From assembly GCF_014652655.1 (NCBI RefSeq), contig NZ_BMZF01000003.1, forward strand, positions 124,001 through 188,000: a DNA stretch of 64,000 bases. The letters run 5' to 3'. Shown here one piece after another: positions 8,727 through 18,118 of this stretch (positions are counted from its first letter, which is position 1; each line of letters starts with the position of its first letter). The stretch comes from Paramylibacter ulvae (GTDB taxonomy: Bacteria > Pseudomonadota > Alphaproteobacteria > Rhodobacterales > Rhodobacteraceae). Both the position numbers and the translations under genes were made by a program. The notes under the pieces were generated by a model. It was not told where the DNA came from and made no database searches. It saw only the letters and a list, made by a program, of their open reading frames with translations.

Positions 8727-10045
8727 AAAATTTCTTAAAATCATTTGCAATCGCGAGTGTGATTGCCGCCCAACCAATCAGCGTGTTCGCCCAAGACGAG
8801 GGTACGCTACGCATTACCATTGACGAGGGTATCATCGAACCAATGCCCATCGCCCTGCCAACATTTGTGGCGGGAAGCGGCGCAAATGAATATGTGCAAA
8901 AAGTGACCGACGTCATCATTCAAGATTTGGTTGGCACGGGATTGTTTCGCGCAATTCCCAAAGATGCGCATATTTCCACAATCACGGATTTCGCAGCACC
9001 TGTTGAATATGCGAATTGGAAAGCGATCAACGCTGATGCGCTTGTAACGGGGAATGCCACCAACGCAGGTGGCAAGCTAACGCTGCAATTTCGCCTCCAT
9101 GATGTGACGGGCCAGCGTAACATTGGCGAAGGTATGCAATTTGTTGCTGGTTCAGACAGTTGGCGGCGCATGGCGCACAAGGTTGCCGATGTTATATATG
9201 CCCGCCTCACTGGTGAAGAAGGTTATTTCGACAGCCGTGTTGTGTATATCGCCGAGGAAGGCCCAAAGAATGACCGTAAAAAACGCCTTGCCGTGATGGA
9301 TTATGATGGCGCGAACATTCGGTATTTGACCGATAGCAATTCCATCGTTTTGGCACCGCGGTTTTCACCAAATGCGCGTGAAATTGTTTACACCAGTTAT
9401 GAAACTGGGCAACCCACTGTGTTTACGATGAATGTGGACACGCTTGCGCGCCGCGCTCTTGATCAAACACCAGGAATGACGTTCGCGCCCAGATTTTCAC
9501 CCGATGGCACCAAGGTTGTGATGTCGCTTGCAGATCGCGGAAATACCGACATTTATATGATGGATATTCAGTCGGCGCAAAAAACACGTTTGACGGATTC
9601 CGCCGCGATTGAAACCGCGCCAAGCTTTTCCCCCGATGGTTCGCAAATCGTATTTGAATCGGATCGCGGTGGCGGGCAGCAAATTTATATAATGGATGCC
9701 AACGGCGGCGGCGTGCGTAAGGTTAGCAACGGGAATGGTAACTATGGCACGCCCGTGTGGTCGCCGCGCGGTGATATGATTGCGTTTACAAAAATGGTTA
9801 ACGGGCGATTTCATATCGGCGTAATGCGTACCGATGGCAGCAATGAAAAATTGTTGACGGCATCCTTTCTGGATGAGGGGCCGACATGGTCACCCAACGG
9901 GCGTGTTGTTATGTTTTTCCGTGAAACACCAGGCGAAAGTGGCGCACCATCGTTACATTCGGTTGATATTACGGGGCGAAATTTGAAAAAAATTCCAACC
10001 CCAACTTTTGGATCTGATCCTGCGTGGTCAAATCTGTTAGACTAA
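8723..10045 (+). CDS. tolB: Tol-Pal system beta-propeller protein TolB
   Basis: 440-residue periplasmic protein that binds Pal and TolA. A signal peptide of about 24 residues ends at VFAQDEG. An N-terminal alpha/beta domain (about 25-160) is followed by a six-bladed propeller seen as repeated [63 protein letters not shown] and [12 protein letters not shown] units. Translation is coupled to the upstream TolA-like gene by ATGA. pal follows after 63 bases. Length and architecture are normal. Confidence 0.97.
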   Translation: MKNFLKSFAIASVIAAQPISVFAQDEGTLRITIDEGIIEPMPIALPTFVAGSGANEYVQKVTDVIIQDLVGTGLFRAIPKDAHISTITDFAAPVEYANWKAINADALVTGNATNAGGKLTLQFRLHDVTGQRNIGEGMQFVAGSDSWRRMAHKVADVIYARLTGEEGYFDSRVVYIAEEGPKNDRKKRLAVMDYDGANIRYLTDSNSIVLAPRFSPNAREIVYTSYETGQPTVFTMNVDTLARRALDQTPGMTFAPRFSPDGTKVVMSLADRGNTDIYMMDIQSAQKTRLTDSAAIETAPSFSPDGSQIVFESDRGGGQQIYIMDANGGGVRKVSNGNGNYGTPVWSPRGDMIAFTKMVNGRFHIGVMRTDGSNEKLLTASFLDEGPTWSPNGRVVMFFRETPGESGAPSLHSVDITGRNLKKIPTPTFGSDPAWSNLLD

Positions 10046-10108
10046 GGCAAGAGGGCGGTGCCCGAACAACGATAACAGCGGAAAATCCGCGATAAAAAGG
10101 TAGAGCAA

Positions 10109-10639
10109 ATGCAAATTACAAAACTAGCGATTGCCGCGATTGCGGTGTTAAGTGTTGCAGCATGTGACAAAAACAACGGTCTGGATGACGGACCAATGGA
10201 TGGCGTAAACGGCGCCAACGCTGGCATGACGGGGAATTCAGACAATATTTCTGCGTCAAACTTGGACCCATCATCAATTGCGTATTTCAAAGAAACGATC
10301 GGTGATCGCGTTCTGTTTGCGGTTGATCAGGTACAATTGGCACCAGAAGGTGCCGCAACATTGGATAAACAAGCGGGTTGGTTGATTGCAAATCCCAACG
10401 TAAGCATTTTGATTGAAGGCCACGCGGATGAACAAGGTACGCGTGAATACAACCTTGCGCTTGGCGCGCGACGTGCAAGTTCGGTATCGAACTATTTGGC
10501 GAGCAAAGGAGTGCCCGATTCACGTCTGAAAACCATCACCTATGGCAAAGAGCGGCCATTGGAAGTATGTTCAACCGAAGTTTGTTATTCTAAAAACCGC
10601 CGCGCAGTAACCGTGGTTGCTGGTGGTTTGGGAAGCTAG
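10109..10639 (+). CDS. pal: Peptidoglycan-associated lipoprotein Pal
   Basis: 176-residue outer membrane lipoprotein. The signal peptide ends with the lipobox LSVAAC, with Cys at residue 20 to be acylated. The C-terminal OmpA domain (about residues 65-176) holds the peptidoglycan-binding motif IEGHADEQGTREYNLALGAR, with the Asp and Arg that bind diaminopimelate, and a terminal SKNRRAVTVV. The Pal-TolB-TolA chain anchors the outer membrane to the cell wall during division. Two Cys near the C-terminus (EVCSTEVCYSKNRR) may form a disulfide, common in this family. Confidence 0.97.
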   Translation: MQITKLAIAAIAVLSVAACDKNNGLDDGPMDGVNGANAGMTGNSDNISASNLDPSSIAYFKETIGDRVLFAVDQVQLAPEGAATLDKQAGWLIANPNVSILIEGHADEQGTREYNLALGARRASSVSNYLASKGVPDSRLKTITYGKERPLEVCSTEVCYSKNRRAVTVVAGGLGS

Positions 10640-10649
10640 GTAAAACGTG

Positions 10650-11468
10650 ATGAAATTGGCGAAATCATTTATTCTGACCGCATCGATCGCAATGTTTGCG
10701 TTCGGCGCATCCGCACAAGATAACAGTCAAACCTTGGCAGATATCCGTTCCGAAATGACATTTTTATACGCAGAAATTCAAAATCTTCGTAATGAATTGT
10801 CAACGACGGGCAATGCAACAGCACCCGCAAATTCCGGTCCTGCATTGTTGCGTGTGGATCAGGTGGAAAATGATTTGCGCCGCATCACGGGCCAAATTGA
10901 ACAACTGGAATTGCGGATTAACCAGATCGTGAAAGACGGGACAAACCGTATTGGCGATTTGGAATTCCGTTTGGTTGAACTGGAAGGCGGCGATATCACC
11001 GCGCTTGGCAAAACACCAACATTGGGTGGTGATGTTGCGGCGGCACCGTCGCCCACGAATACAACAGAAACGGGCATGGAATTGGCCGTGGCAGAAAAAT
11101 CAGATTACGAAATGGCTGTTGCCGCGTTTCAATCGGGTGATGCAACTGGCGCGGAGACACAATTCGCGACGTTTTTGCAAAATTACCCTGGTTCACCGCT
11201 GACCGCGGCGGCGCAATATTGGCAAGGCGAAGCGCAAGCGAGCCTTGGCAATTGGAATGAAGCATCGCGTAATTTCTTGGCCAGCTTGAAACAAGATGGT
11301 GCCAGCGAACATGCGGGCAAGGCGATGTTGGGGCTTGGCATTGGTTTGGCACGTTTGGGCAAAACCGAACAAGCATGTCAGACGTTGACCAGCGTCGCCA
11401 CGCGTTACCCAAATGATACGGCTGTTGATCAAGCAAACGCCGAGGCAATCGAGCTTGGCTGTTCTTGA
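10650..11468 (+). CDS. cpoB: Cell division coordinator CpoB (YbgF)
   Basis: 272-residue periplasmic Tol-associated protein that in E. coli coordinates PBP1B activity with Tol energy state. The ATG at 10650 is preferred over the GTG just before it. Signal peptide of 23 residues (cleavage after FGASA), coiled-coil trimerisation region (about 30-110: LADIRSEMTFLYAEIQNL and LRRITGQIEQLELRINQI), a linker, then C-terminal TPR repeats (about 150-272, starting YEMAVAAFQSGDATGAETQF). The stop overlaps a TTG start of tilS (TTGA at 11465-11468). Confidence 0.93.
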   Translation: MKLAKSFILTASIAMFAFGASAQDNSQTLADIRSEMTFLYAEIQNLRNELSTTGNATAPANSGPALLRVDQVENDLRRITGQIEQLELRINQIVKDGTNRIGDLEFRLVELEGGDITALGKTPTLGGDVAAAPSPTNTTETGMELAVAEKSDYEMAVAAFQSGDATGAETQFATFLQNYPGSPLTAAAQYWQGEAQASLGNWNEASRNFLASLKQDGASEHAGKAMLGLGIGLARLGKTEQACQTLTSVATRYPNDTAVDQANAEAIELGCS

Positions 11469-12727
11469 CCGAGGAAAAATCAAAGTTTAATTTAACACAA
11501 TTTGAGCAACGCTTAACCTTGCTATCGGATGGGCCTGTTGGGGCTGCTGTTTCTGGGGGGAGTGATTCAATTGCAATGTTGTTGCTGCTTGCCAATTGGT
11601 GCGCGAAAAACGGGCGTGCGTTGCATGTTGCCACAGTCAATCACAATCTGCGCGCTGACGCGGCAATCGAAGCAAGATTTGTCGCAAATGTCTGTGCAAA
11701 ACTTGGCATTCCGCATGAAACGCTGGTGTGGCCTGGTTGGGATCAACGTGGAAATTTGCAGGAGGCGGCGCGAAATGCGCGCAAGACGTTGTTGTCTGAT
11801 TGGGCCAAGCAAAATGAGCTTGGATCCGTCGCGATAGGTCATACCAAGGATGATCAGGCGGAAACGATTTTGATGCGAATGTTGCGTGGTTCGGGTGTGG
11901 ATGGGATCAGCGGCATTTATCCAATTGAGAACGGTGATGGATTTGTTTGGCTGCGCCCATTGCTTGATTATGAACGACAAGAATTACGCGCCTATCTTAC
12001 ATCCAAGAACCAAGACTGGATCGACGACCCAAGCAACCAAGAAACGCGATTTGATCGGGTGAAACTGCGCCGCATTTTGCACGACATCACCGAGGCTGGA
12101 TTTTCCACGCATGGAATGATCACAACCGCTGAAAATATGAAACGCGCCCGTCATTTTTTGGAAAATGCACTGGCAAACCATGCCCAAGATATCTGCGAAG
12201 TCACGGACGCAGGATCAATTTTAATTCACAAAGAAAAACTTTGCGTTGCTGAACCTGAAATGCGGTTTCGCCTGATCGCGCATTGTTTGAAACGCATTTC
12301 AGGCAATATTTACCCACCGCGATTACATGCACTGGAACTGGTCGATGCGCAGGTATTGTTGGGAGAATCAACCGCATTGCATGGGTGTTTGATCCGTCAA
12401 GCGTCCGATGATAGAGTTGAAATATCGCGCGAACCCAATGCAATGCCATCGCAACATGGCATTAAAGAGCTGTTTGATAATGCGTGGGAAATTAACGCTG
12501 TGGATCAAATCGGCGACGTCGTAGTTGCCCCAGTTGGTGAAAATGGGATTTCACAAATTGCGGATTGGCGCGATCTTGGGTTATCTCGATACGCCTTGAT
12601 GGCCACCCCTGCCATTTGGCGAAAAGAGGAATTGATAGCGGCGCCAATTGCGGGTATGTGCAATGGCTACACCTGTCGTTTGACGTGGGGTTATCACGAG
12701 TTCTTGACGTCCATCCTGACGCATTGA
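11465..12727 (+). CDS. tilS: tRNA(Ile)-lysidine synthase TilS
   Basis: 420-residue enzyme that changes the wobble C of the minor tRNA-Ile CAU anticodon to lysidine with ATP and lysine, so that it reads AUA. The PP-loop signature AAVSGGSDS is at residues 28-36, followed by the usual IGHTKDDQAET (about 125-135) and the RxLL-type LRPLLDYERQELRAYL. The only good start is TTG at 11465, overlapping the cpoB stop; no ATG or GTG is found before the PP-loop in this frame. The C-terminal region is more divergent than the N-terminal domain, as usual. Coupled to cpoB and 79 bases ahead of ftsH, the usual alphaproteobacterial order. Confidence 0.93.
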   Translation: MTEEKSKFNLTQFEQRLTLLSDGPVGAAVSGGSDSIAMLLLLANWCAKNGRALHVATVNHNLRADAAIEARFVANVCAKLGIPHETLVWPGWDQRGNLQEAARNARKTLLSDWAKQNELGSVAIGHTKDDQAETILMRMLRGSGVDGISGIYPIENGDGFVWLRPLLDYERQELRAYLTSKNQDWIDDPSNQETRFDRVKLRRILHDITEAGFSTHGMITTAENMKRARHFLENALANHAQDICEVTDAGSILIHKEKLCVAEPEMRFRLIAHCLKRISGNIYPPRLHALELVDAQVLLGESTALHGCLIRQASDDRVEISREPNAMPSQHGIKELFDNAWEINAVDQIGDVVVAPVGENGISQIADWRDLGLSRYALMATPAIWRKEELIAAPIAGMCNGYTCRLTWGYHEFLTSILTH

Positions 12728-12806
12728 ATCTTTTGTAAATAACCTTAAGTTTAATAGGCAAAATAGAATCTGTCGTACCCCCGCGACAGGATTTAGGAGA
12801 ATTACC

Positions 12807-14723
12807 TTGGGCAACAGCAGAAACTTGATATTTTATATCGTTGGCTTTTTCCTTTTGATGGCGATGTTCAACATCTTTAACGGCGCTGCGAGCACGCCGT
12901 CTGATCGTTTGGTTTATTCGGAATTGATGGAAAAAGTCGAAGCAGGCGAAGTGAAAACCGCACAGCTAAACGGCGAAAATGTCGTGATCGAAGATTCAGC
13001 AGGCAAAAAATACCGTGCGGTTGTGCCATATGACGAAGGCGAGTTGATCAAAAATCTGCTTGATGCTGATGTCGAAGTAACCGCAGAACCGCAGGGCGAA
13101 ACAGCATTTGAATTCTTTGCCAAATATTTCTTGCCGATCTTGTTGTTAATCGGTGTGTGGATTTATTTCATGAACCGCATGCAAGGTGGCGGCAAAGGTG
13201 GCGCAATGAGCTTTGGTAAATCCAAGGCGAAAATGCTGAACCAAAACGAAGATCGCAAAACATTTGATGATGTTGCTGGGATCGACGAGGCCAAAGAAGA
13301 GCTAGAAGAAATCGTTGAATTTTTGCGTGATCCACAAAAATTCTCGCGCCTTGGTGGTCAAATCCCAAAAGGGGCATTGTTAATCGGCCCTCCTGGTACT
13401 GGTAAAACCTTGCTTGCACGCGCAATCGCGGGCGAGGCGGGTGTTCCGTTTTTCTCTATCTCTGGTTCTGACTTTGTTGAAATGTTCGTTGGCGTTGGCG
13501 CATCACGTGTACGCGACATGTTTGAGCAGGCCAAAAAGAATGCACCTTGTATCGTATTTATCGACGAAATCGACGCTGTTGGTCGCCATCGTGGCGCGGG
13601 TTACGGCGGTGGTAACGATGAGCGCGAGCAAACATTGAACCAATTGCTGGTTGAAATGGACGGGTTCGAGGCGAACGAAGGTGTGATCCTGTTGGCCGCA
13701 ACCAACCGCCCAGATGTTTTGGACCCTGCACTGAAACGCCCTGGTCGTTTTGATCGTCAAATTCAGGTGCCAAACCCAGACATCAAAGGCCGCGAAAAGA
13801 TTCTAGAAGTGCACGCACGCAAAACGCCACTTGGCCCGGATGTGGATTTGCGCATCATTGCCCGTGGTACACCTGGGTTTTCTGGTGCGGACCTTGCCAA
13901 CCTTGTGAACGAGGCCGCATTGACCGCTGCGCGCACTGGCAAACGGTTCGTCACGATGGAAGATTTCGAATTCGCCAAAGACAAGGTGATGATGGGATCA
14001 GAACGTCGTTCAATGGTTCTGACAGAAAAGCAAAAAGAAAAAACCGCTTACCACGAGGCAGGGCACGCATTGGTTGGCATGTCGCTGGACGAATGCGATC
14101 CTGTTTACAAGGCCACGATCATTCCGCGCGGCCAAGCGCTAGGCATGGTGATCTCGCTGCCAGAGATGGACAAACTTCAATACAGTCGTATTGGTTGCGA
14201 GCAGTATCTTGCGATGGTGATGGCGGGCAAAGCCGCCGAAATCATGAAATACGGCGAAGATCAGGTTACCAGTGGCCCCAGTGGCGATATCCAGCAAGCA
14301 TCCGCGATGGCGCGTTCCATGGTGATGCGTTGGGGTATGTCTGATAAGGTGGGTGATATCGATTACCAAGCAGCCCACGAAGGCTACACAGGTGGCAACG
14401 TTGGTGGTTTTTCAATCTCTGCCAAAACCAAAGAGTTGATCGAAGATGAGGTGAAACGCCTAATCGATGACGGTTATCAAACCGCGGCCAGCATTTTGAA
14501 AAAGAAAAGCAAAGAGTTTGAGCGTTTAGCACAAGGTTTGTTGGAATACGAAACATTGACTGGCGAAGAAATTCAAAAGGTCATTGATGGCAAGAAAATC
14601 GGCAAAGATGATGACGATGACAAACCATCCGGTGATGCAAAACCAAGCGTTGCCGCGATTCCAAAGACCAAGAAAAAACCGCGCAAGCCTGACGCGGGAT
14701 TGGAACCTGAACCAACCGCATAA
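12807..14723 (+). CDS. ftsH: ATP-dependent zinc metalloprotease FtsH
   Basis: 638-residue membrane-anchored AAA+ protease that degrades misfolded membrane proteins and regulators. The start is TTG at 12807, backed by AGGAGA at 12795-12800 with six bases of spacing; no better ATG exists upstream. Two transmembrane helices (about residues 5-24 and 105-125) flank a periplasmic domain. Walker A GPPGTGKT at 194-201, Walker [10 protein letters not shown], second region of homology [19 protein letters not shown], and zinc site HEAGH at 416-420. The C-terminal tail has an acidic run ([11 protein letters not shown]) then a basic Pro/Lys tail, probably disordered. A hairpin (CTGTCG at 12770, CGACAG at 12784) lies in the leader, and a clean terminator follows the gene. 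Confidence 0.97.
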   Translation: MGNSRNLIFYIVGFFLLMAMFNIFNGAASTPSDRLVYSELMEKVEAGEVKTAQLNGENVVIEDSAGKKYRAVVPYDEGELIKNLLDADVEVTAEPQGETAFEFFAKYFLPILLLIGVWIYFMNRMQGGGKGGAMSFGKSKAKMLNQNEDRKTFDDVAGIDEAKEELEEIVEFLRDPQKFSRLGGQIPKGALLIGPPGTGKTLLARAIAGEAGVPFFSISGSDFVEMFVGVGASRVRDMFEQAKKNAPCIVFIDEIDAVGRHRGAGYGGGNDEREQTLNQLLVEMDGFEANEGVILLAATNRPDVLDPALKRPGRFDRQIQVPNPDIKGREKILEVHARKTPLGPDVDLRIIARGTPGFSGADLANLVNEAALTAARTGKRFVTMEDFEFAKDKVMMGSERRSMVLTEKQKEKTAYHEAGHALVGMSLDECDPVYKATIIPRGQALGMVISLPEMDKLQYSRIGCEQYLAMVMAGKAAEIMKYGEDQVTSGPSGDIQQASAMARSMVMRWGMSDKVGDIDYQAAHEGYTGGNVGGFSISAKTKELIEDEVKRLIDDGYQTAASILKKKSKEFERLAQGLLEYETLTGEEIQKVIDGKKIGKDDDDDKPSGDAKPSVAAIPKTKKKPRKPDAGLEPEPTA

Positions 14724-14729
14724 AAAGAG

Positions 14730-14757
14730 GACCCGCCATTGGCGGGTCTTTTCTTTT
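14730..14757 (+). terminator. Rho-independent terminator after ftsH
   Basis: Perfect 8-bp stem GACCCGCC/GGCGGGTC (14730-14737 and 14741-14748) with a three-base loop, followed by TTTTCTTTT. It starts seven bases after the ftsH stop and ends the ruv-tol-tilS-ftsH block. Confidence 0.92.
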
Positions 14758-14895
14758 GGGGAACAAGATTTCTGATATGAAACGGAAAAACTACACAAAG
14801 CCGATTCAGATACGTTTTGTGTCGGTTTTTATCTGCGCCATGGGTTACAAATCGCGCCATAGATAGTTATCACATTTCTCTGGGAGAGCTTGAAT

Positions 14896-16572
14896 ATGGC
14901 CTATAAGACCGACATCGAAATCGCACGCGAGGCGAACAAGAAACCGATTCAAGAAATTGGCGCGAAACTGGGTATCCCCAGTGATGATCTTTTACCCTTT
15001 GGCCATGACAAAGCAAAGGTCAGCGCGGAATTTATCGCCGCGCAGCGTGACAAAGAAAACGGCAAACTGATTTTGGTCACTGCGATCAACCCAACACCCG
15101 CTGGTGAAGGTAAAACAACAACCACTGTGGGATTGGGTGATGGTCTGAACGCCATTGGTAAAAAGGCAGCGATTTGTATTCGCGAGGCATCCCTTGGTCC
15201 GTGTTTCGGAATGAAGGGTGGTGCCGCTGGTGGTGGCTATGCTCAAGTTGTGCCAATGGAGGAAATGAACCTTCATTTCACAGGCGATTTTCACGCGATT
15301 ACATCGGCGCATAACCTTTTGTCGGCGATGATCGACAATCACATTTATTGGGGTAATGAGCTGGAAATCGACCAACGCCGTGTGGTTTGGCGCCGCGTTT
15401 TGGATATGAACGATCGTGCATTGCGCGATGTTGTGACCAGCCTTGGTGGTGTATCAAACGGTTTCCCACGTCAAGCAGGTTTCGATATTACGGTGGCGTC
15501 CGAGGTCATGGCGATTTTGTGTTTGGCACTGGATATTGACGATCTGCAACAACGACTAGGCGATATTATTGTTGCCTATCGTCGTGATCGCACCCCTGTG
15601 TATTGCCGCGATATCAAGGCCGACGGCGCGATGACAGTATTGTTGCAACAAGCGATGCAGCCAAATATCGTGCAAACCTTGGAAAACAATCCTGCATTCG
15701 TGCATGGGGGTCCGTTTGCGAATATTGCGCATGGTTGTAACTCTGTTGTGGCGACAACGACTGCGCTGAAATTGGCGGATTACGTCGTAACGGAGGCTGG
15801 ATTTGGCGCCGATCTTGGCGCCGAGAAATTCATGAACATTAAATGTCGCAAGGCAGGCATCGCGCCAAGCGTGGTTGTTTTGGTTGCAACCGTGCGGGCG
15901 ATGAAAATGAACGGTGGCGTTGCCAAGGCGGATCTGGGCGATGAAAATGTTGATGCGGTGAAAAGTGGTTGCCCCAACCTTGGCCGCCATATTGAAAACC
16001 TGAAATCATTTGGCGTTCCTGTTGTTGTGGCAATCAATCATTTTGTCACGGATACGGATGCCGAGGTGCAAGCAGTGAAAGATTTCGTCGCAAGCCAAGG
16101 TTCCGAGGCGATTTTGTCTAAACATTGGGAATTTGGTTCGACTGGTTCTAAGGATTTGGCAACACGCGTGGCGGAAATCGCCGATGCGGATATGGCAAGC
16201 TTTGCGCCAATTTATCCTGATGATATGCCATTGTTTGAAAAAGTCGAAACGATTGCCAAACGTATTTATCGCGCGGACGAAGTTTTGGCCGATAAAAAAA
16301 TTCGCGATCAGCTAAAACAATGGGAAGATCAGGGTTATGGCAATTTGCCTGTTTGTATGGCGAAAACCCAATATAGTTTCAGCACAGATCCAAACCTGCG
16401 CGGTGCACCGGTGGGTCATTCTGTTCCTGTGCGCGAAGTGCGTCTGTCAGCGGGCGCTGGATTTATCGTTGTTATTTGCGGGGAAATCATGACCATGCCA
16501 GGGTTGCCAAGGGTTCCGTCAGCCGAAGCAATCTGTATCAATGATGACGGTGTGATTGACGGATTATTCTAA
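14896..16572 (+). CDS. fhs: Formate-tetrahydrofolate ligase
   Basis: 558-residue ATP-dependent enzyme that joins formate to tetrahydrofolate to give 10-formyl-THF, or works in reverse to release formate with ATP gain. The ATG at 14896 has GGGAGAG seven bases upstream; an in-frame TTG at 14890 lacks this spacing. Seen: nucleotide loop [19 protein letters not shown] (about residues 66-84), [30 protein letters not shown], and C-terminal [19 protein letters not shown] and [13 protein letters not shown]. Length matches the family (about 556). It forms a pair with folD downstream and is likely the one-carbon outlet for the sarcosine oxidase operon beyond. Confidence 0.97.
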   Translation: MAYKTDIEIAREANKKPIQEIGAKLGIPSDDLLPFGHDKAKVSAEFIAAQRDKENGKLILVTAINPTPAGEGKTTTTVGLGDGLNAIGKKAAICIREASLGPCFGMKGGAAGGGYAQVVPMEEMNLHFTGDFHAITSAHNLLSAMIDNHIYWGNELEIDQRRVVWRRVLDMNDRALRDVVTSLGGVSNGFPRQAGFDITVASEVMAILCLALDIDDLQQRLGDIIVAYRRDRTPVYCRDIKADGAMTVLLQQAMQPNIVQTLENNPAFVHGGPFANIAHGCNSVVATTTALKLADYVVTEAGFGADLGAEKFMNIKCRKAGIAPSVVVLVATVRAMKMNGGVAKADLGDENVDAVKSGCPNLGRHIENLKSFGVPVVVAINHFVTDTDAEVQAVKDFVASQGSEAILSKHWEFGSTGSKDLATRVAEIADADMASFAPIYPDDMPLFEKVETIAKRIYRADEVLADKKIRDQLKQWEDQGYGNLPVCMAKTQYSFSTDPNLRGAPVGHSVPVREVRLSAGAGFIVVICGEIMTMPGLPRVPSAEAICINDDGVIDGLF

Positions 16573-16585
16573 ACAACAACGTTTG

Positions 16586-16620
16586 ACGACACCGCGTCCA
16601 AATGGGCGCGGGTCGTTTAT
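16586..16620 (+). terminator. Hairpin between fhs and folD (terminator or attenuator)
   Basis: Strong stem with arms 16586-16599 and 16604-16616 (ACGAC, a one-base bulge, CCGCG, then TCC pairing with GGG), four-base AAAT loop and the weak tail TTTATTG. The T run is interrupted, so it probably ends only part of the fhs transcripts and lets some continue into folD, which starts 15 bases later. Confidence 0.6.
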
Positions 16621-16634
16621 TGAAAGGTGTGCAC

Positions 16635-17534
16635 ATGACTGCGAAAATTATTGATGGTAAAGAATTTGCAGCGGGTGTGCGCACCAAAGTGGCAACGCAT
16701 GTAGCGCGCCTAAAAGAAGAAAACCATATCGTTCCAGGGCTAGCCGTGGTTTTGGTTGGCGAAGATCCCGCATCAGAGGTTTATGTACGCAACAAACATA
16801 AATCCACACTTGAGGTGGGTATGAATAGTTTTGAGCATAAACTCCCTGCGGACACATCCGAGTCAGATTTATTGGCGCTGATTGACCAGTTAAATAATGA
16901 TCCGTTGGTGCATGGTATCCTTTGCCAACTTCCACTGCCAAACCATTTGAACGAAGAGCTAGTGATCAATTCAATCATTCCATCAAAAGATGTGGACGGA
17001 TTTCATATATCCAATGTTGGTTTGTTGGGAACAGGGCAAAAATCAATGGTACCGTGTACACCGCTGGGATGTTTGATGATGCTGCGTGATCACCACGGGA
17101 GCCTGTCCGGGCTGAACGCTGTTGTTGTTGGGCGATCCAACATCGTGGGTAAACCGATGGCAAATTTGTTGTTGCGTGACAGTTGTACAGTCACCATTGC
17201 GCATAGCCGCACCAAAAATATAGAAACGCTTTGTGCCAGCGCGGATATTGTCATCGCGGCTGTTGGACGCCCCGAAATGATCACGGGTGATTGGATCGGA
17301 AAAAGCGCAACAGTTATTGACGTTGGTATTAATCGCATTGCGCATCCAACCGTCGAAGGAAAAACCAAGTTGGTAGGTGATGTGCATTTTGAATCTGCTA
17401 AGGAAAAAGCCGGTGCGATCACGCCAGTTCCCGGTGGCGTTGGACCAATGACGATTGCCTGCTTGTTGGCCAATACGCTAACTGCTTGTTGTCGTGCGAA
17501 TGGCTTGGAAGAGCCAGAGGGCCTAACGGCCTAG
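16635..17534 (+). CDS. folD: Methylene-THF dehydrogenase / methenyl-THF cyclohydrolase FolD
   Basis: 299-residue bifunctional enzyme: NADP-dependent oxidation of 5,10-methylene-THF and hydrolysis of methenyl-THF to 10-formyl-THF. ATG at 16635 with GAAAGG upstream; the earlier in-frame ATG at 16602 lies in the hairpin. Visible are [14 protein letters not shown] with the active-site Lys, the family signature [17 protein letters not shown] (about residues 95-111), the second signature [18 protein letters not shown] and the dinucleotide motif [17 protein letters not shown]. Ends 42 bases from the convergent soxG stop. With Fhs it interconverts methylene-THF and formate. Confidence 0.97.
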   Translation: MTAKIIDGKEFAAGVRTKVATHVARLKEENHIVPGLAVVLVGEDPASEVYVRNKHKSTLEVGMNSFEHKLPADTSESDLLALIDQLNNDPLVHGILCQLPLPNHLNEELVINSIIPSKDVDGFHISNVGLLGTGQKSMVPCTPLGCLMMLRDHHGSLSGLNAVVVGRSNIVGKPMANLLLRDSCTVTIAHSRTKNIETLCASADIVIAAVGRPEMITGDWIGKSATVIDVGINRIAHPTVEGKTKLVGDVHFESAKEKAGAITPVPGGVGPMTIACLLANTLTACCRANGLEEPEGLTA

Positions 17535-17575
17535 GTATATGCCTGCGGCGCGGATATTTGAAATATTTGGAGAGT

Positions 17576-18118
17576 CTAAGTTACGTTTTTGATCGATGTT
17601 TCGACCGCGTGTAGGAAGCTCTCTGCAGATGAGCTTGCGCTGAATAAGTGAAAGGTTTGAGTGTCTGTGCGTAAGATGATGCACCCCATATGTTCCATAG
17701 CAGTGCGCGCCGCATGACCAATTTGAAATTGATCGGGGTGCAGGTTGATCGGGCAGATACGTTCCAACGCTGAAATTGTGTTTTCGCCAGAGATTTCGAG
17801 AGTGACCCATCCGTCAGTTTGATCCGTTGTATAATCAAATTTCGTGCGGATACCATTAGCATCGCCGATGATGAACCATTGATCGCGTTGGGTTTGAATG
17901 ACACGGCAATCGTTCGTTTTAGACATTAGCGTATTTGGCGCGAGTGGCGCGTCGTTTCCAAACACCGCGGCGAATGTTTTCGTAAAATCATCGGTGTTAT
18001 GGGACGGTCTCGCAATTGATGTGATCGATATATCTGTGATTTCACGAAGCGAAATTCCATTTATTTCTGTCGCATATCTGGCGAGCCGAGATCGTGATTT
18101 TAGGGTTGGTTTAGCCAC
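17576..18118 (-). CDS. soxG: Sarcosine oxidase gamma subunit family protein SoxG
   Basis: Last gene of the minus-strand soxBDAG operon; small folate-associated gamma subunit of the heterotetrameric oxidase, also related to the T-protein fold. I chose GTG at 18118 (MAKPTLKSRSRL...), because AGAAGGA lies about ten bases upstream and the overlap with the soxA end is then only eight bases; an ATG at 18142 without any ribosome binding site would add eight residues and a 32-base overlap. With this start the protein has 180 residues. The family is divergent in sequence; the call rests mostly on position directly after soxA, on size and on the pattern WFIIGDANGI ... VTLEISGENTISALERICP ... HMGCIILR, which matches gamma subunits. 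Confidence 0.85.
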   Translation of the reverse strand: MAKPTLKSRSRLARYATEINGISLREITDISITSIARPSHNTDDFTKTFAAVFGNDAPLAPNTLMSKTNDCRVIQTQRDQWFIIGDANGIRTKFDYTTDQTDGWVTLEISGENTISALERICPINLHPDQFQIGHAARTAMEHMGCIILRTDTQTFHLFSASSSAESFLHAVETSIKNVT